A DNA stretch of 64,000 nt from Eonycteris spelaea (taxonomy: Eukaryota; Chordata; Mammalia; Chiroptera; Pteropodidae). This document shows positions 1 to 12,261 of the stretch, one piece after another (the first letter of the stretch is position 1; every line of letters starts with the position of its first letter). The stretch lies in NCBI GenBank assembly GCA_003508835.1, contig PUFA01000560.1, forward strand, positions 1 to 64,000, written 5' to 3'. Position numbers and translations under genes: made by a program. The notes under the pieces are model-generated. The model worked only from the letters and a program-made list of their open reading frames with translations. It did not search any database and had not been told where the DNA came from.

Positions 1-124
1 AAAAACAAAATTGATTCACTTAGACCTATGGTTACATCACTATGAGAGTGTAGTGTGACTTGAAAACATATAGATGTTTTACTTGTCTAGATTCATTATG
101 TCTTTAAGAAAATTTTCTTTTAGA

Positions 125-318
125 CTAGGGGTCAGCAAACTTTTTCTGAGAAGGGGCCAGTTAGTAAATGTTTTCAAGCCATGCAGCTGCAACTACTCAA
201 CTTTGTCATTGTAGTGCAAAAGCAGCCATAGATCGTACATAAATAAATGGGCATGGCTGTGTTCCATTAAAACTCGATTTGTGAAAAGAGGTGGCAGGCC
301 TTAAATTGTTGGCCCCTG
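125..318 (+). mobile_element. hAT-type non-autonomous DNA transposon
   Basis: The ends are imperfect inverted repeats: the left reads like GGGGTCAGCAAAC and the right ends in GTTGGCCCCTG. The interior has the familiar GGGCCAG-TAGTAAAT and GCAGCCATAGA blocks of a common mammalian hAT/MER element. The exact subfamily is not assigned. No target-site duplication was confirmed. Confidence 0.7.
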
Positions 319-1284
319 TTTTTGACTGTTATATCTAGGGGAAAAAAACACACACATCAATTATCAAAAAAGAGTGAGGGTTAGTTAATTCCATCCTATA
401 ATGCAAGAAGAGTTTGGACTTTGAATAAAAGCTATCTTATGTTGTACATCAGTATTCTTAGAGTCAACAAGTTATCATATTTGTTCAGTATGAAAAAGAA
501 TTATAAAGCTCTTTAAGTTAGAATATTATTAAAGGCATCTCAAGTCCATGGACAAGATGTTCAGTTAATTGGATATGGCCTTAGATGTGTATACAATTGA
601 AATATACAAAGATGTCCACAATGCATTCTGGACTGGGGAGAATGAATGTAAGCTTATAGAATAAGACATACAGTATTTATATATAATTGTATGTTTTAGA
701 TTTATGTAATATGCATAGAAATAGGAAAAGCCATTGACAATATGCTGGATTGTAGTATTTGAGCCTTATTTTAAGTAAGAATCATCTTTTCAAAATGAGT
801 AAATTATATTAAAATGTGAATCAAGACTTAGAATCTGAACCCTCATAATTGAAGGAGATATATCTGTGTGTGTGTATGTATGTGTGTCTGTAATGTCTTT
901 GCACATATATGTGTATATATATGGTTATCGCATATAGTTTAGTGAAGAAAGTCTGAAAATACACATAGTGTTAGTATTGAATAAAATTGTTCAAAAGCCT
1001 AGATTTCCCAAACTAGTAAGCAGTTTATCTGCTTGGGGGCTCTGTAGTTATCTTATTCCTGACACTGATTTATACACAGATAGTATCACTATTATAAAAA
1101 TTGGAATCCTTTAGAGGCAGATTTCAAGGCATAAATGTGTTTTGCTGCCAGTGAGACATCCTCTGAATATTGTGCGAATGGAGGCTTTTTTTGACTAGTA
1201 GGAGGGTGATTTACTGCAGTATGATAGGGGATGCTTGGAGGAATAGTGAGTAGAAAATTGAGTATGAATGAAAGTGGTAAAAGT

Positions 1285-1460
1285 CTTTAAAACACTTGGT
1301 TGCAGTGTCAGCTCAGTCATTTACTAGTTGTGTCACTTCAGAAATGTCAGTTTTCAGGTTTTCAAAACAGGGATAATACCTACCTGCCTTGCAGGATTGC
1401 TATGCAGATTAAATGAGGTAACGCCTATAAAGTACCTAGCACGTAATAATATGGTAACTG
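1285..1460 (+). repeat. MIR SINE
   Basis: MIR landmarks appear in order: a TTACTAGTTGTGTCACTT block, a weakened TCAGTTTTC block, an ATAATACCTACCTGCC block, then ATTAAATGAGGTAACGCC and AAAGTACCTAGCAC. Ancient and diverged. Confidence 0.8.
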
Positions 1461-1574
1461 TTTTTGTATTTTTTGGTACAGTTGGTTATATCTTTGTGTG
1501 GAGAGCCCATCTCACTATCTGATATTCTTACATGTTCTTGTTCTATAGCCTTACTTAGAAAATTTTGTCATAAT

Positions 1575-2440
1575 TATGTGCCAAGTCCTCTACTAAGCAC
1601 TGGGTTTGATGAGCAAAAACAATTATGTTCCCTTTTCTCATGGAACTTATACTCTGGTAGGACAGATAGACATGAACAGACTTATATAAATAAGTATGAA
1701 ATTGCAGCCTTAACAAGGACTACAAAGGAGAGATATTAGATACGATACAGTAAGGGACATTTGACCTAGAAAAGGGAAGTCAGGGAAAGCTTTCTTGAGA
1801 AAGTGATGTTTCAGCAGAGATCTGAAGGATGAGTTTGTATTAACTGGATAAAAAGGGGCAGGAATGTGATTCAAAGCAGAAAAGACAGCGTATGCAAAAG
1901 CCTTGTATGAGGAATGGGGAAAATGAGGGGACTGAAAAAGTAGGCCAGTGGGGCTCAAGTGAAGAGAACAGAGAGGAGTTGGTGCACAATGAATCTAAGG
2001 AGGTAGGAAATGGTGATGATAAGGAACTTTGTCTTTATTTTAAGGAAGATGGATAGCCATAGAAGCCCTAGGTTGACATGATCAGATTTGCTTTTTGAAA
2101 AAATCACTCTGATTTAAAGCAAGAAGAAAGGATTATTGGGGTTAAGGGTAGATGGTGGTAGACCAGTTTTAAAAGTTAGTCACATTAGTTCAGATAAAGA
2201 GAAGTTGAGATAAAAGAGAACTGAACAGATTCCAAGAAATGTTTAAGAGATAAAATGGACCGTATTTGGTAATGGAATGGATATATAGTAGAGGGGCCCT
2301 GTAAAGGCTAGGTTTCTGGCTGGTGTAACTGGTTATCATTCCAACATACCAGTCACCAAGATGGAGAACATGAGCAGGCAGTGTGTTTTGGTAGAAGAAA
2401 GGTCAGATGTTTGGTTTTGGCCATTTGAATCTGAGATGCC
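1575..2440 (-). repeat. LINE-2 3' portion, reverse
   Basis: Read on the minus strand this follows the 3' half of L2: a stretch that reads ATGGAACTTATACTCTGG on the plus strand, a TCAGCAGAGATCTGAAGGATG block, a CAAAAGCC block and a GACATGATCAGATTTG block. It is in the reverse orientation to WNK3. The short ORFs at 1464-1739 and 1710-1958 fall in or near it and are not genes. Confidence 0.7.
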
Positions 2441-2479
2441 TTTGAAATATCCAAGAGAAGAGTAAATATAAGTTGTCTC

Positions 2480-2720
2480 CATTTCAGTCTTTTTAAAAAA
2501 TAAAAATCACATTTTTACTGTTTATAAAATATTGTTTGTTACAGAATTTAAGCAATGTAGAAAAGTACAAATTTTAAAATACCACCTTCAGATCCCACTG
2601 TGTAGAAATAATAATGTCACTTTTTAGATAAACATAATTTCATGTATCTTTCTGTATATAGATACATGAAAATAACTATATAAGAATGCATTCATATAAT
2701 ATGTGCTGTTTTGAATCAGA
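2480..2720. repeat. L1M-like ancient LINE fragment
   Basis: AT-rich sequence with an ATAAAAATCAC block, a GATCCCACTGTGTAGAAATAATAATGTCAC block and a TTTCATGTATCTTTCTGTATATAGAT block, recalling the 3' region of old mammalian L1M elements. A similar stretch lies at about 50100-50300. Family and strand are uncertain. Confidence 0.4.
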
Positions 2721-3384
2721 AGTATCAAATTTTATTTTAACAGAACAAAAACACTGATGTAAAGAAGAGATTGCTGAACTCTAAATAAATGTTTTTTTTC
2801 ACCTCAAGAAATATTGTCATTCATTCTTGACTCAAGCTAAAAATCTTGACCCTAACTCTTGAGTTTGGAACTTTAGTTGAAAGTTTAGTTGAAAGAATTT
2901 TAGCTTGACCATTCAATTTAGAAGAACTAAGCATTTGTTACTGATACAAGCTCTCCTTTAAGTGAGAATGATTTACTTCCATTAGACTTACTATTCCCAT
3001 ATGCATAAGACTCCAGTAATCTCTACAGATGTGCATAGTCACAATATATGATAAGAATAATTGGGCAGGAAGATATTTTCTCATTACTGACAAAAACCTA
3101 ATTGTCTCAAGTTTAAATTTCCAAAAATATAACAGATGTCTGACTTTATTTTAGATAGTGAGTAGAAAAGGGTAGGGAGGTGATGTTTATTGAGCACCTA
3201 TCATATGCCAGGTTCTTTCCCCTGTGCCACACCAAATCATCTTTTTTGTTTCCAAAGAATTATGTAGTGTAGTAAGATGGGCTGTTTGTGGTGCTGAATG
3301 AGAGAATGCCTGAGATTGACAGAAGGAAATAAAAATAGAAGAGAAGTGCTAGCATGAGGAAAGAGACACTAAACTGTGAACAGA

Positions 3385-3620
3385 GATTTAGCAGGGGCTT
3401 TGGAATTAGCTGGAATAGTGTTCAAGTCCTCACTTTACTATTAACTTGCTTAGTGTGTTGGGTGTTACCACTTAGTGTATTGGGTGTTACCAATTTTGAG
3501 CTTCTGTTTCCTCATCTGAAAATGCCTTCTTTGCAGGGCTGTTATGAGGGTGAAATGAATAAGGTATGTAACTATTCTTAGCATACAGCAAGGTGCTACA
3601 AAAATTGTAGCCACTCATAG
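3385..3620 (+). repeat. MIR SINE with internal 22-bp tandem duplication
   Basis: MIR-like order: GGCTTTGGAATTAGC, TTCAAGTCCTCACTTTACTA, TTCTGTTTCCTCATCTGAAAATG, GCAGGGCTGTTATGAGG, and a worn 3' end. The middle is expanded by two adjacent 22-bp units at 3449-3470 and 3471-3492 (CTTAGTGTGTTGGGTGTTACCA type, one mismatch). Confidence 0.7.
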
Positions 3621-3723
3621 TAATAATGGGAATAGTAAGCCAAAAAGAATAGGAAGGAATATAGATGGGTAAATGCATTTACCAAATAATCTGATCTTTT
3701 GTTTTTATTTTTGTTTTTGTTAG

Positions 3724-4051
3724 AATACTCCATCTACTATGGGTTACACACCAACGTGGATTTCTTCTCTGTCCCAAATCCGTGGACCTGTCCCAACCTG
3801 CCTGCCACAAGGACTCTCACTCCCTTCATTTCCTGGGCCATTATCATCATATGGAATGCCCCATGTTTGTCAGTATAATGCTGTGGGGGGCCAGGGTACC
3901 CAGTACAGTGGGTAGGAATTTCAGGAACGCCACAACAGTCTGTAATAATTCCTACCCAACCTGGGGGACCTTTCCAGCCGGGATGAATTTGCAGGCGTTT
4001 CCAGTTTCATCAGTGCAGAATCCATCTATGATCCCTCCTGGTCCCAAATGA
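3724..4051 (+). CDS. WNK3: WNK3 terminal coding exon (C-terminus), two 1-bp deletions
   Basis: WNK3 is a WNK-family Ser/Thr kinase that acts through SPAK/OSR1 on cation-chloride cotransporters. The kinase domain lies upstream of this window; only the C-terminal tail is here. After a TAG acceptor at 3721-3723 the exon reads through [14 protein letters not shown] and [19 protein letters not shown], then in shifted frames [15 protein letters not shown] residues and MNLQAFP, ending IPPGPK with TGA at 4049-4051. The frame breaks twice: in the G run at 3885-3890 (giving TAG at 3912-3914) and at about 3983 (giving TGA at 3984-3986). One added base at each place restores continuity. Identity rests on my memory of the WNK3 tail plus its place just upstream of FAM120C on the same strand, as in human. 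The protein tail reads as constrained, so I favour sequence error over a pseudogene. Confidence 0.72.
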
Positions 4052-7000
4052 ATCAGAGTAGATGATGAAGAAAAGGGAGATTTTTTTTTTCAGAATTAAT
4101 ATTCAGGATACCTAAGATATCAAACTTTCTTCTTCTTGGGTTCTACCATATAGTCCCTCACTTGAGTTTACTTTCCAGTGTATTTTTGTTGTTCGAATGT
4201 AGTGTTTGATATTGCTCGTCATTCAGTAGAACTGTGCAGTTTATACACAGAACACTGCACACGGAAATGTTTTTTCACTTCAAATCCTATCCTATTTGAT
4301 ACTTGATTTTTAAAAAATACCGTTCAGAATGCTTTAATAAGCTCAACTTGAGCATTACCATTTCCAGGACACTTTCCATGTGTTGCTGAAAAGCCCCCAT
4401 TTTTTACTGCTGTCTGCAGGTGGATGATACTTTGCTTTAAAATGTATAAAAACTATTTAAATTGATATTCCCCGAACGTGGACGAAGTGAGACCCTCCAA
4501 GAGCCAGAGTCTTATGGGATTCTTCACATGTTTATCTTAGGTTTACCTTTCACAGAAGGCAGGGTAATGCTGCAGGAAACATTTTGGTGTATAAAATTAG
4601 AATAACTTTGTCAACCGATATGGAGAATGAGCCCTTTTTAATGTGATTTTCTTCCCGTCGTCACAGCAGTAGGAGTGAAGCTTTGTTTTAGGTGAGGCGG
4701 AAAGAAAGGTAAAAACAGAACTGTAACAGTTCCTTGATTCTGCAGATACTGTAGCTGTTATAAGGATTTCGATAGTAATTCAAAGCAGCTATCTCCTTGT
4801 TTCTCATGTGCACACTACATTGTTTTTGAGCATCTGAGAGGCATTGGTTTGGCTTGCATTCTTTTGCAAGGGATATATTGCAGCTGATAGGAGTCTTCTT
4901 TGAGGGGAATCTTTGTATTTCCAACAAAGAAGATTCAAGTTACACCTTTATTGATCCATTCTTCGGAAGTGAAATTTACTTGACTCACTAGGTTTTGTAA
5001 GTTTTGAGACTTACACATGAAACACTGGCTTTACAGGGTTCTAAGAGATGTGGGGTATACACTGTCCTGCAGTGAAATAGTAGACCCTTAAAGGATACTA
5101 TTTAAGTTGCCCTTAGTTTTTTTTATTACCATTTTTTTAGTTGTTTTAATTTCTTGTTAGTATCTATAGTGTCTTATTTTAGGTCTTAGATAATTTTGGC
5201 AACCTCTTTAGAAATGAGAGAAATCACTGTCAAGTTGCACTTTACTGGGTTTTATCCAGTTTTAGGAGGGGAGGCAATGTCAAGATTTACACTTTTGGTT
5301 TTCAAGAAGGTTAACTGTAATAATCTTGAAAGGCTGGTTACAGAGTTACCTAAGGCTCAGTTTGTGAAACTCAAATAGAATTCTTAAATGGTATTTATTG
5401 ACTACCACATATACATGTTTAAAATACTTCCTTTTCACTCTGAAGATTTCAAGGTCATTTCTGGTACACATTTACCTTAAAGCAAATTCAGTCTATTGGT
5501 AAACATTCCAAATTATCACCCAATATTTCTGTTAACAGATTTTCCTCCATATTCTTCTAAAAATTTTGCCCCATGAGCTTGCCAGGTAATTATGAAAACG
5601 ATGGGTGTACTTTTTTTTTTCTTTGCACAGTCTACTTTGTGACATTCAGTACCCTTTAAAAAAGTGTGTCTTCTGCTTTCCTGAGGGTCACACTCACCAT
5701 CATGAAGATTCTGTTGCTATCATTTGGGGCATCTAGGGCAGCATTTTGAGAATTGCTGTTAATAAGAGCCAGTTTCTTTTCATAAAACACTTGGGTTCAG
5801 ATGAGTCTTTCTAAATCTTATGTACAGATTCTTTAAATTTTTTCTCCAGTATTGGTTAGCAAGTTAAAGTGATTTTAGGACATTAGTGTAATCCAAATGC
5901 TTGCACTGCAGTGTTTTCCATGTGTACAGAAACAATGTGCCTAAAATCTTTAATTCTTTAAAATTGCTTGTGTTTTATTTTAAGAGTTGGCTTTGTGTAA
6001 TTACATTGATACTTATAAACCATAAAGGGAAAATACTGCAGGTTTTAAGATTTCTTCATCTGTAGTCACAATCTGTTTAAACAGTGTACCCCAGGATGAA
6101 AAAAGCTCCATGGATGACACACAATTACATTTATTAATGGCTGCTCTATATCACATGTCCCACATTTTGCCACCACCTCTGTTTTATGTATAATTCATCA
6201 TCAGTTTGCCTGCAGACTCTTGCAGTGCCTTGTAATATTTAGAATCTTTTCAGATTTTTTGCTGGAAAGAAAAGTAGTCTTCTAAAGTTTGAAGATGGTG
6301 AATAGTGTACTGCTGTCTCCATGCTGACAGCAGTAGTTGGGTTACATATATGTTATGTATACATTATGTATATATAACGTGTAGGTTTAAAAATACAGAA
6401 AAGTGACTTTGTGCAGAAACAGTGTTATTCACATCACTGTGGGTTTTTATTTATTTTTTTCCCATTACTTAAATGTTTGATTCAGATTATAGTCACTTTG
6501 ACTGTAAATATTGGCTAGTTTTCTATCTAGGGGATTTTCATTGTTTCATAATTTTTGCTAAATCATATGATAGTGTTGTTTTCATCCTTGCTGAGGTACT
6601 TTTCCTCCCCAGAAATAATTAATTCTTGAGGTAAAGCTCAGAAATTCCCTTCTTACTTAACAAAGAGCCTACTATATAACAAGGGCCTTCTACCAATTTC
6701 CAAAAAAAATCAAAAAACAAAACAAAACAAAAAAACAAAACCATACAAACTGTCCTTTTCATTTTCCTTGTTGTAGAAAAGGATTGTATTAAAACATCCT
6801 GCTTGTAAAGTTTATTTGGTGGGTAGTCTGTGTGTCCAACCACCATGTTTACTTCTGAACATGCAAGTCTGATGAATAGTATTGTATCTCCATATGTGGC
6901 AATGTGAGCATTTCATCATGAAGTACCTGCTGCTATGTTTGTGAAGTTGGGTGTAACATCATAAGAATATGAGACCAATATTGGTGTAAATCTAATGAAA

Positions 7001-8561
7001 ATAACCCTATGTATATTTGTAGCAGTCTTGAATCTGTTTAAGGTAATTTGCTGTAATATAACAAATATCTGTTCTGTTTTTCATCTTTTTCCTGCCAGTT
7101 TTATATCAAGCATGAATCCTAATGGTTTAACAGCAAAATCATCTGTGAAAGTTTAAAAGGCACTTTTCCGCTGTGATTTTTGGATTGAGTATAGAGTGTA
7201 TTGAGTGTACAGAATGATGGGATAATATATCATTTTAGAACCCCAGATTTAATTCAAGTCCAGTTACTTTTGTTTATCTACCTCGTTTTCAGTGCTGTTT
7301 TGGGGTGCACAAGTAAATTGCCTGTGAAACTTGCTTTTTTTTTCCTTTTTTTTTTTTTTTGCCTTGATGCTCAGTATTCTTTCAGGTTATAAATCTGGCC
7401 TGCCTCCTTGTCCTGGTGCTCTATGAGTTTGAGATAAGAGGGACCATCGTTCTGCTGCCAATCTGTGTTTAAGCGATGAGAGCCATGTGAAATAAGCTTT
7501 GGGGATTTGGGGATGGAGCGCAGAGAAATATATCCAGCTGGTGGCAATATAGGACTTAGTTGTAGGAGTTAGTTGTGAAGTAGACAAATGATAAGAAAGT
7601 ACCTAAATTAGACAGTTCAGTGCCTGTAAATTTGCATCTTTTATTGGAGATGCATTTTTCATTTGTGTGCCTAAAGGGCTATGGGTTGAAATTGCTTTAA
7701 CTACCACAGTGAAATATTTGACAAATCCTATAGCTGTGGCCTGTCCTTCAGCATATATAGCATACTGCTAGATATTTACAGTGATATTTTGTTACCTTCA
7801 AATAGCTATATGCTTTTAGTTGAATTGTAGTTGGTGGTAACTGTTTATCCAATCTCTAAAATTTATTGGTGGCATTGACTTTCTTCTTTGCTGTCTTTTC
7901 TGAGTAATGAAAATGATGCATTCCTTTTTCCCCAAAAAAACTCAGCAAATGTTTGTAAACCATATGTTCCTTGTTTCATATGTTCACTGTATGTAACACT
8001 ACAGAATATTTAAGGGCAGTAAATACTGTATTTCAGGCTTCATGCACAACTACATTCTTGAGGTATATTGGCCATCAGTTTGAGATTCGATTGTTTAATC
8101 ATTTGGTTCAGAAAAACTTGAGATATTTGAGATGGTTTGCAGGCCATTTTCTATAATAGATTGTTAATTTTTCATTCTGTAGTTTATTACAGACTTGTTT
8201 CTCCCCTCTTTGTTTAGAAGATGAACAAGAAGAGGGGGTACATAGAAAAGGCCATTGATTTGGTAAATGTAATTCTGGGATTAAAATTAAAAATTCAAAC
8301 TGTAAAATGGTGACACTCAAACTCGGTAAACCCTTTGAACGGAAATTACTATGACATTTTTATGGAGCCAAACGCTTTCTGGTCACCCTGGAAATTGTCT
8401 TTGTATGTGAAGGATGAACACAAACATTAGTCAGGTTTTGACAGCCAATGTAGGTCGGGGCCTGGGACAGTAACTAGGTTACACTGAAGTTATTTTCAGC
8501 TGAGATAGCTACAAGAGTGTACAAATCAACAGCTCCCATTCTGGAAGGTTTTCTTTAAAAA

Positions 8562-8590
8562 CAAACAAACAAACAAACAAACAAACAAAC
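8562..8590. repeat. (AAAC)n microsatellite
   Basis: About seven uninterrupted AAAC units, inside the putative WNK3 3' UTR. Confidence 0.95.
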
Positions 8591-8927
8591 CTCAACAAAA
8601 AGGCTACAAGTCAAGCAAGAAGGGAAGAGAGAAACTGGGCTCTTGAGAAAAAATGTGCCAGTGTAAAATATACTCCTAAAAGTGTGCTTGTCATACTTCC
8701 AGTTTTGTTTTTTTTTTAAGCAGCATTTCTTTTTCACTGTAACTTAAGGTTTCAGTTTGAGGTTTGTGGTCCAGAACATACCCTCAGCAGAATTAGTGAC
8801 TGATGGGAAAGTGCAGTTGTTCAAGGTCTGTCATGCTAAATCACTTAAAGCTGTTATTTCTTTGATATGAATATTAAGCATGTAGACCTAGTACAGCATG
8901 GGAGTCACTCAGGAAGTTTATGCAGTT

Positions 8928-8933
8928 AATAAA
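8928..8933 (+). promoter_or_regulatory. Alternative poly(A) signal AATAAA
   Basis: Canonical hexamer about 300 bp upstream of the distal signal in the WNK3 3' UTR. Use is inferred only from the motif. Confidence 0.35.
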
Positions 8934-9232
8934 CTTTCATGCATAATTTACTTTGAAGTATGTAGAATTTCAGTCATTTCTTTACATTTAACATTTAGTT
9001 GTATATGTGAACTCTCCTTTATTAATTGGGGAATGTAGCATTATATAGAATGTTGTTAAACTTAAACTTAATTTTAATTCTTGACATAAACTTTTTTTTT
9101 TTTTTTGATAAACTAAGTGATCTGCCTTTAAGCAGTTGTCTTATTTTGGTTCTTTGAAACTGTGATTTTTTATTTTATTTGATAACCCACATTTTTAGTT
9201 TTTTGTTTCCTGGAAATTTTGTTTTGAAACAA

Positions 9233-9238
9233 AATAAA
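9233..9238 (+). promoter_or_regulatory. Distal poly(A) signal AATAAA of WNK3
   Basis: Canonical hexamer followed by T-rich sequence. It is the last such signal before MIR repeats resume at 9405, so I take it as the likely transcript end. Confidence 0.45.
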
Positions 9239-9404
9239 GGCTGTCTTAAATGAGCATGTTATTTTACTAAAATGCTGTCATAGTCACTGCGGTCATCTGG
9301 CTTAAGCTGAGCAAACTAACCAAGCTGTGTTACCTCTTTATTTATAACTCCAACAAATTTTGAGTTGGACCTCTTTTCCACACTTGTCAATGACCAATAA
9401 TTAT

Positions 9405-9660
9405 CATAGTCACTTTGATTTACTGAGTACCTACTGCATTCGCTAGGCTTTTACCTGTGATATTTTAAATTAACAAAACAATCCTATACATTAGGTCTGT
9501 TACTATCTCCACTTTATAGAGAAAATTTAAAATCAGAGAGATTAGAGAATTCACCAAGGTTACACAGCTAGTAAATGGTGAAACCTGGATCCAAACCCAG
9601 GTCTGACTTACTCCAAAGCTCATGGGAGAAACCCTAGGCCACACTCTCAGATGTACGCAT
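9405..9660 (-). repeat. MIR SINE (reverse)
   Basis: Read on the plus strand it carries the reverse-MIR order: TACTGAGTACCTACTGCATT, CTCCACTTTATAGAGAAAA, AAGGTTACACAGCTAGTAAA and CCAAACCCAGGTCTGAC. Confidence 0.8.
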
Positions 9661-10364
9661 GAAAACTAATCCAAATACATTTAAAATAAATAGGTTTTCA
9701 TTGAATTACTAGGATTAGTGTGTACTCTATTTACATATCTTGCATGAGGTAATATCCTGTACTTGTTTCATAACTTCAGTAGAAGTATATGTGGTAAAAG
9801 GAAGGATTCAAAATGTCCCCTTTGCACAAACTTAATTAAGGAGTATTTCCTTTCATATTGATAGTGATTTATGTTCCACCTTTAGAAAACAGTGCATTTA
9901 GAAATCTCCCCACATCTTTCATTTACTACACTACAGGGACTTAGGAAACTGTCAAATGAGGTCAGATCACTTGTTCGTTTGATAGTTTAGGTAGAAGTAT
10001 CATACATATTTTTATACAAAAGGCTGTGGAGGAAGAGAAATAGGCCTATCAGAAATATTCAAGATTAGGTAGGGATTTTTTTAAGTGTTTTTAAAAATCT
10101 ACTACCTTGATTTTTTGGCCCAGGGACTCTGAGGTGTTCTAAGGGAGGATACAGGTACACAGTAGAACAAACATGGGCTTTTTTATTCACAGACCTCTTA
10201 AAACCACCATTAGGTGGTTGTATTAAATGAGACATAAAAAGGCAGCTACCCCTGTCCCTAATTTGCTAATTATGCTTACTGTGAGACACCTCTGGTGATT
10301 TTCACACTAAACTTGCACTTGGGAAGTCAGGCTGGTTTGGAAATGGGCCCTGATTCTTATTATA

Positions 10365-10570
10365 GTTAATACAGATACCTTTTGGAGTCCAGCAGACCTG
10401 GATTTGTATTTTAGCTTTGCAAACTTGGAAAAATTGCTTAACATTTCAATTTCATTTTCCTTGTCTGTAAAAAGGATAACTGCCTCAGGGGATGTTTTAA
10501 GACTAAATGAAAAAGCACATAAAGGGCTTAGCACTATGCCTGGCACATAGTAGGTTTGCTCAAATAATAA
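10365..10570 (+). repeat. MIR SINE
   Basis: Contains AGCAGACCTGGATTTG, ATTTTCCTTGTCTGTAAAAA, AGCACTATGCCTGGCACATA and a GTAGG end in MIR order. Confidence 0.85.
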
Positions 10571-11039
10571 TGACTGAACAGACCTTACATATGACTGTTT
10601 TAAGAGGAAACAGACATAGGTGAATAAACTGAGACTAACCTGTGAGTCAACATGAGGTCTGTAGTTGGAAGAGAGGAGGTGATAGAATAAAGTGAGGTTC
10701 AGAGGTGAAAGTGTTCAGGTGTAGGGATAAGACAACATACAACTTATTGTTTAAAGTGTGCCATCATTAATGAGCAGCACTAGATAAAAAGTGAGATGAC
10801 AGAATTCAGTCTGACTGGAGTTGAAGTAGCTGAAGCAATAGTATTTGGGTAAAAGAAGGTGAGTTTTTTGACAGGAGCTTAAGATAAATGAAGGAGTACA
10901 ACACAGACAATAGTCTAAATAGAAACAGGACCTTGGGATAGATGTTTGGAAAGGGCTAGCTCACATGCATGATACAAATGAAGAAATAAGCTCAGGAATT
11001 TAACCAGCATTTGTAAGGTTTCTCCATTCTCCCTTTCCA

Positions 11040-11350
11040 GCTCAGAGATTTTCAATCTTGATTGCATATTAAAATCACCTAGGGAGTTATTTTTAAAAAT
11101 TAGTTTCCTGGTTACACAAAAATGTGAATAACACTACTGAACTGTATATTTAAAAATGGTTAAGACAGTTAATTTTATATGCATTTGATGACAATTTAAA
11201 ATAGAATTAGTGTCTGGGTCTCATCCCTATAATCAGCTTTGTTTTAAAACCTCCCCAGGTGATATATTAGTATCATATGTATTAGTGTATATTTTATATA
11301 TACAGGTGGATCATACATATTAAATAACCATGGTTGAGAGCTACCGTCAT
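11040..11350 (+). mobile_element. MER5-type hAT fragment split by an L1 3' tail
   Basis: CTCAGAGATTTTCAATCTTG and AAAATCACCTAGGGAG begin a MER5/MER20-like element, and GTGTCTGGGTCTCATCCC with GGTTGAGAGCTAC continue it. Between them (about 11100-11205) sits an L1-type 3' tail with the ACTGTATATTTAAAAATGG block. Confidence 0.55.
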
Positions 11351-11639
11351 TTTCTTTACTAATCAAATAACCTCCCTGTTATTAGCCAATTGCTGGTTCA
11401 AGAAACTCAAGCAGTATGGCAGCCTCTTAGATCTAATGAATTATTTTCTGTAACCGTATGAGCTGATAGCCTCTCAAACAGATCCCCAAGGATTTGGGCA
11501 ATAGAGAAAGCTAAGTGGACCCCTTGCAGAAATTGAATAGCCAGTTACTATTTAGGTGGAAGATGTCAAAAGACTGAGTTCACTGTGAATTCTCCATGAA
11601 ATCTCTTTTTGCTTCTCTCCACCCTTCAAGATAAGAATT

Positions 11640-11965
11640 AACATTTACAAGGTGCTTACTGGCCAGTTGTTATGCTAAGCACTTTACTACATCATTTAAT
11701 CTCCACAAGCTTCTGAGGTAAGTCTTGTCACCATCTCCCTTCCAAGCTCCTTGACTGTCTTGAAACTTGCTTTCTCCTAGTGCCCAGCTTTATTCCTGGC
11801 ATGTAATTTATTCCTGTTGAATAAATTAATGAGTCCCTATTTCATAGATACAATAAGGGATCAAAGGGTTAAGTAACTTGTTAAAGTTATATAGCTAATA
11901 GAGTTGAACTGGTATTGGAACCCAGATCTTGGCTCCAAAGCACACACTTTTAACCACTATTTTGT
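11640..11965 (-). repeat. MIR SINE (reverse)
   Basis: CTTACTGGCCAGTTGTTATG, GCTAAGCACTTTAC, TTAATCTCCACAAG, then after an unrelated stretch GTTAAGTAACTTGTTAAAG and TGGAACCCAGATCTTGGCTCC. The interior, roughly 11740-11840, is disturbed. Confidence 0.65.
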
Positions 11966-12063
11966 AACATCTACTACCCTCTTCTGCTTTCAGGGCTTTG
12001 ACCTGTTCTTTCTGCCCTTTCCATGGCCCATGTACAGCCTAAAGTTTCTCCTGTGTGTGTGTC

Positions 12064-12092
12064 CATACATACATACATACACACATACATAC
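12064..12092. repeat. (CATA)n microsatellite
   Basis: Imperfect run of ATAC/ACAC units. Confidence 0.9.
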
Positions 12093-12261
12093 GTTGATTC
12101 TTGTGTGTAAGTAATAAAAACCCAATTTGAACAACTTAAGCAGTGGCAGTGTTTCACAAAACCCAGGGATACTGCAGATGGGCTTTAGGAACAAATCAGG
12201 TGCTTGCATGTAGCTAGGACTTTTCATCTCTTCAAGCTCGATCCCAAATTCTCTGGAAATG

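Larger units (their letters stand above)
1..3723 (+). other. WNK3: WNK3 last intron (partial)
   Basis: AT-rich intronic sequence upstream of the WNK3 terminal exon. It ends in a T-rich tract and a TAG acceptor at 3721-3723. It contains a hAT-type element (125-318), a MIR (1285-1460), a minus-strand L2 (1575-2440), an L1M-like fragment (2480-2720) and a second MIR (3385-3620), each listed separately. I see nothing recognisable in 320-1280 beyond a short TG-rich tract near 865-930, nor in 2760-3180. The short ORFs here are not coding. Confidence 0.65.
4052..9260 (+). other. WNK3: WNK3 3' UTR (putative, about 5.2 kb)
   Basis: The 5.2 kb after the stop are AT-rich, nearly free of recognisable interspersed repeats, and end at an AATAAA signal (9233-9238), about where repeat-rich intergenic DNA begins. 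An upstream AATAAA at 8928-8933 could give a shorter transcript. A Pumilio-type TGTAAATA lies at 6503-6510 and an (AAAC)n tract at about 8562-8590. The repeat-poor character and size agree with a long 3' UTR. The exact cleavage site is inferred. ORFs within (e.g. 4688-4927, 6619-6846) are chance. Confidence 0.55.
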
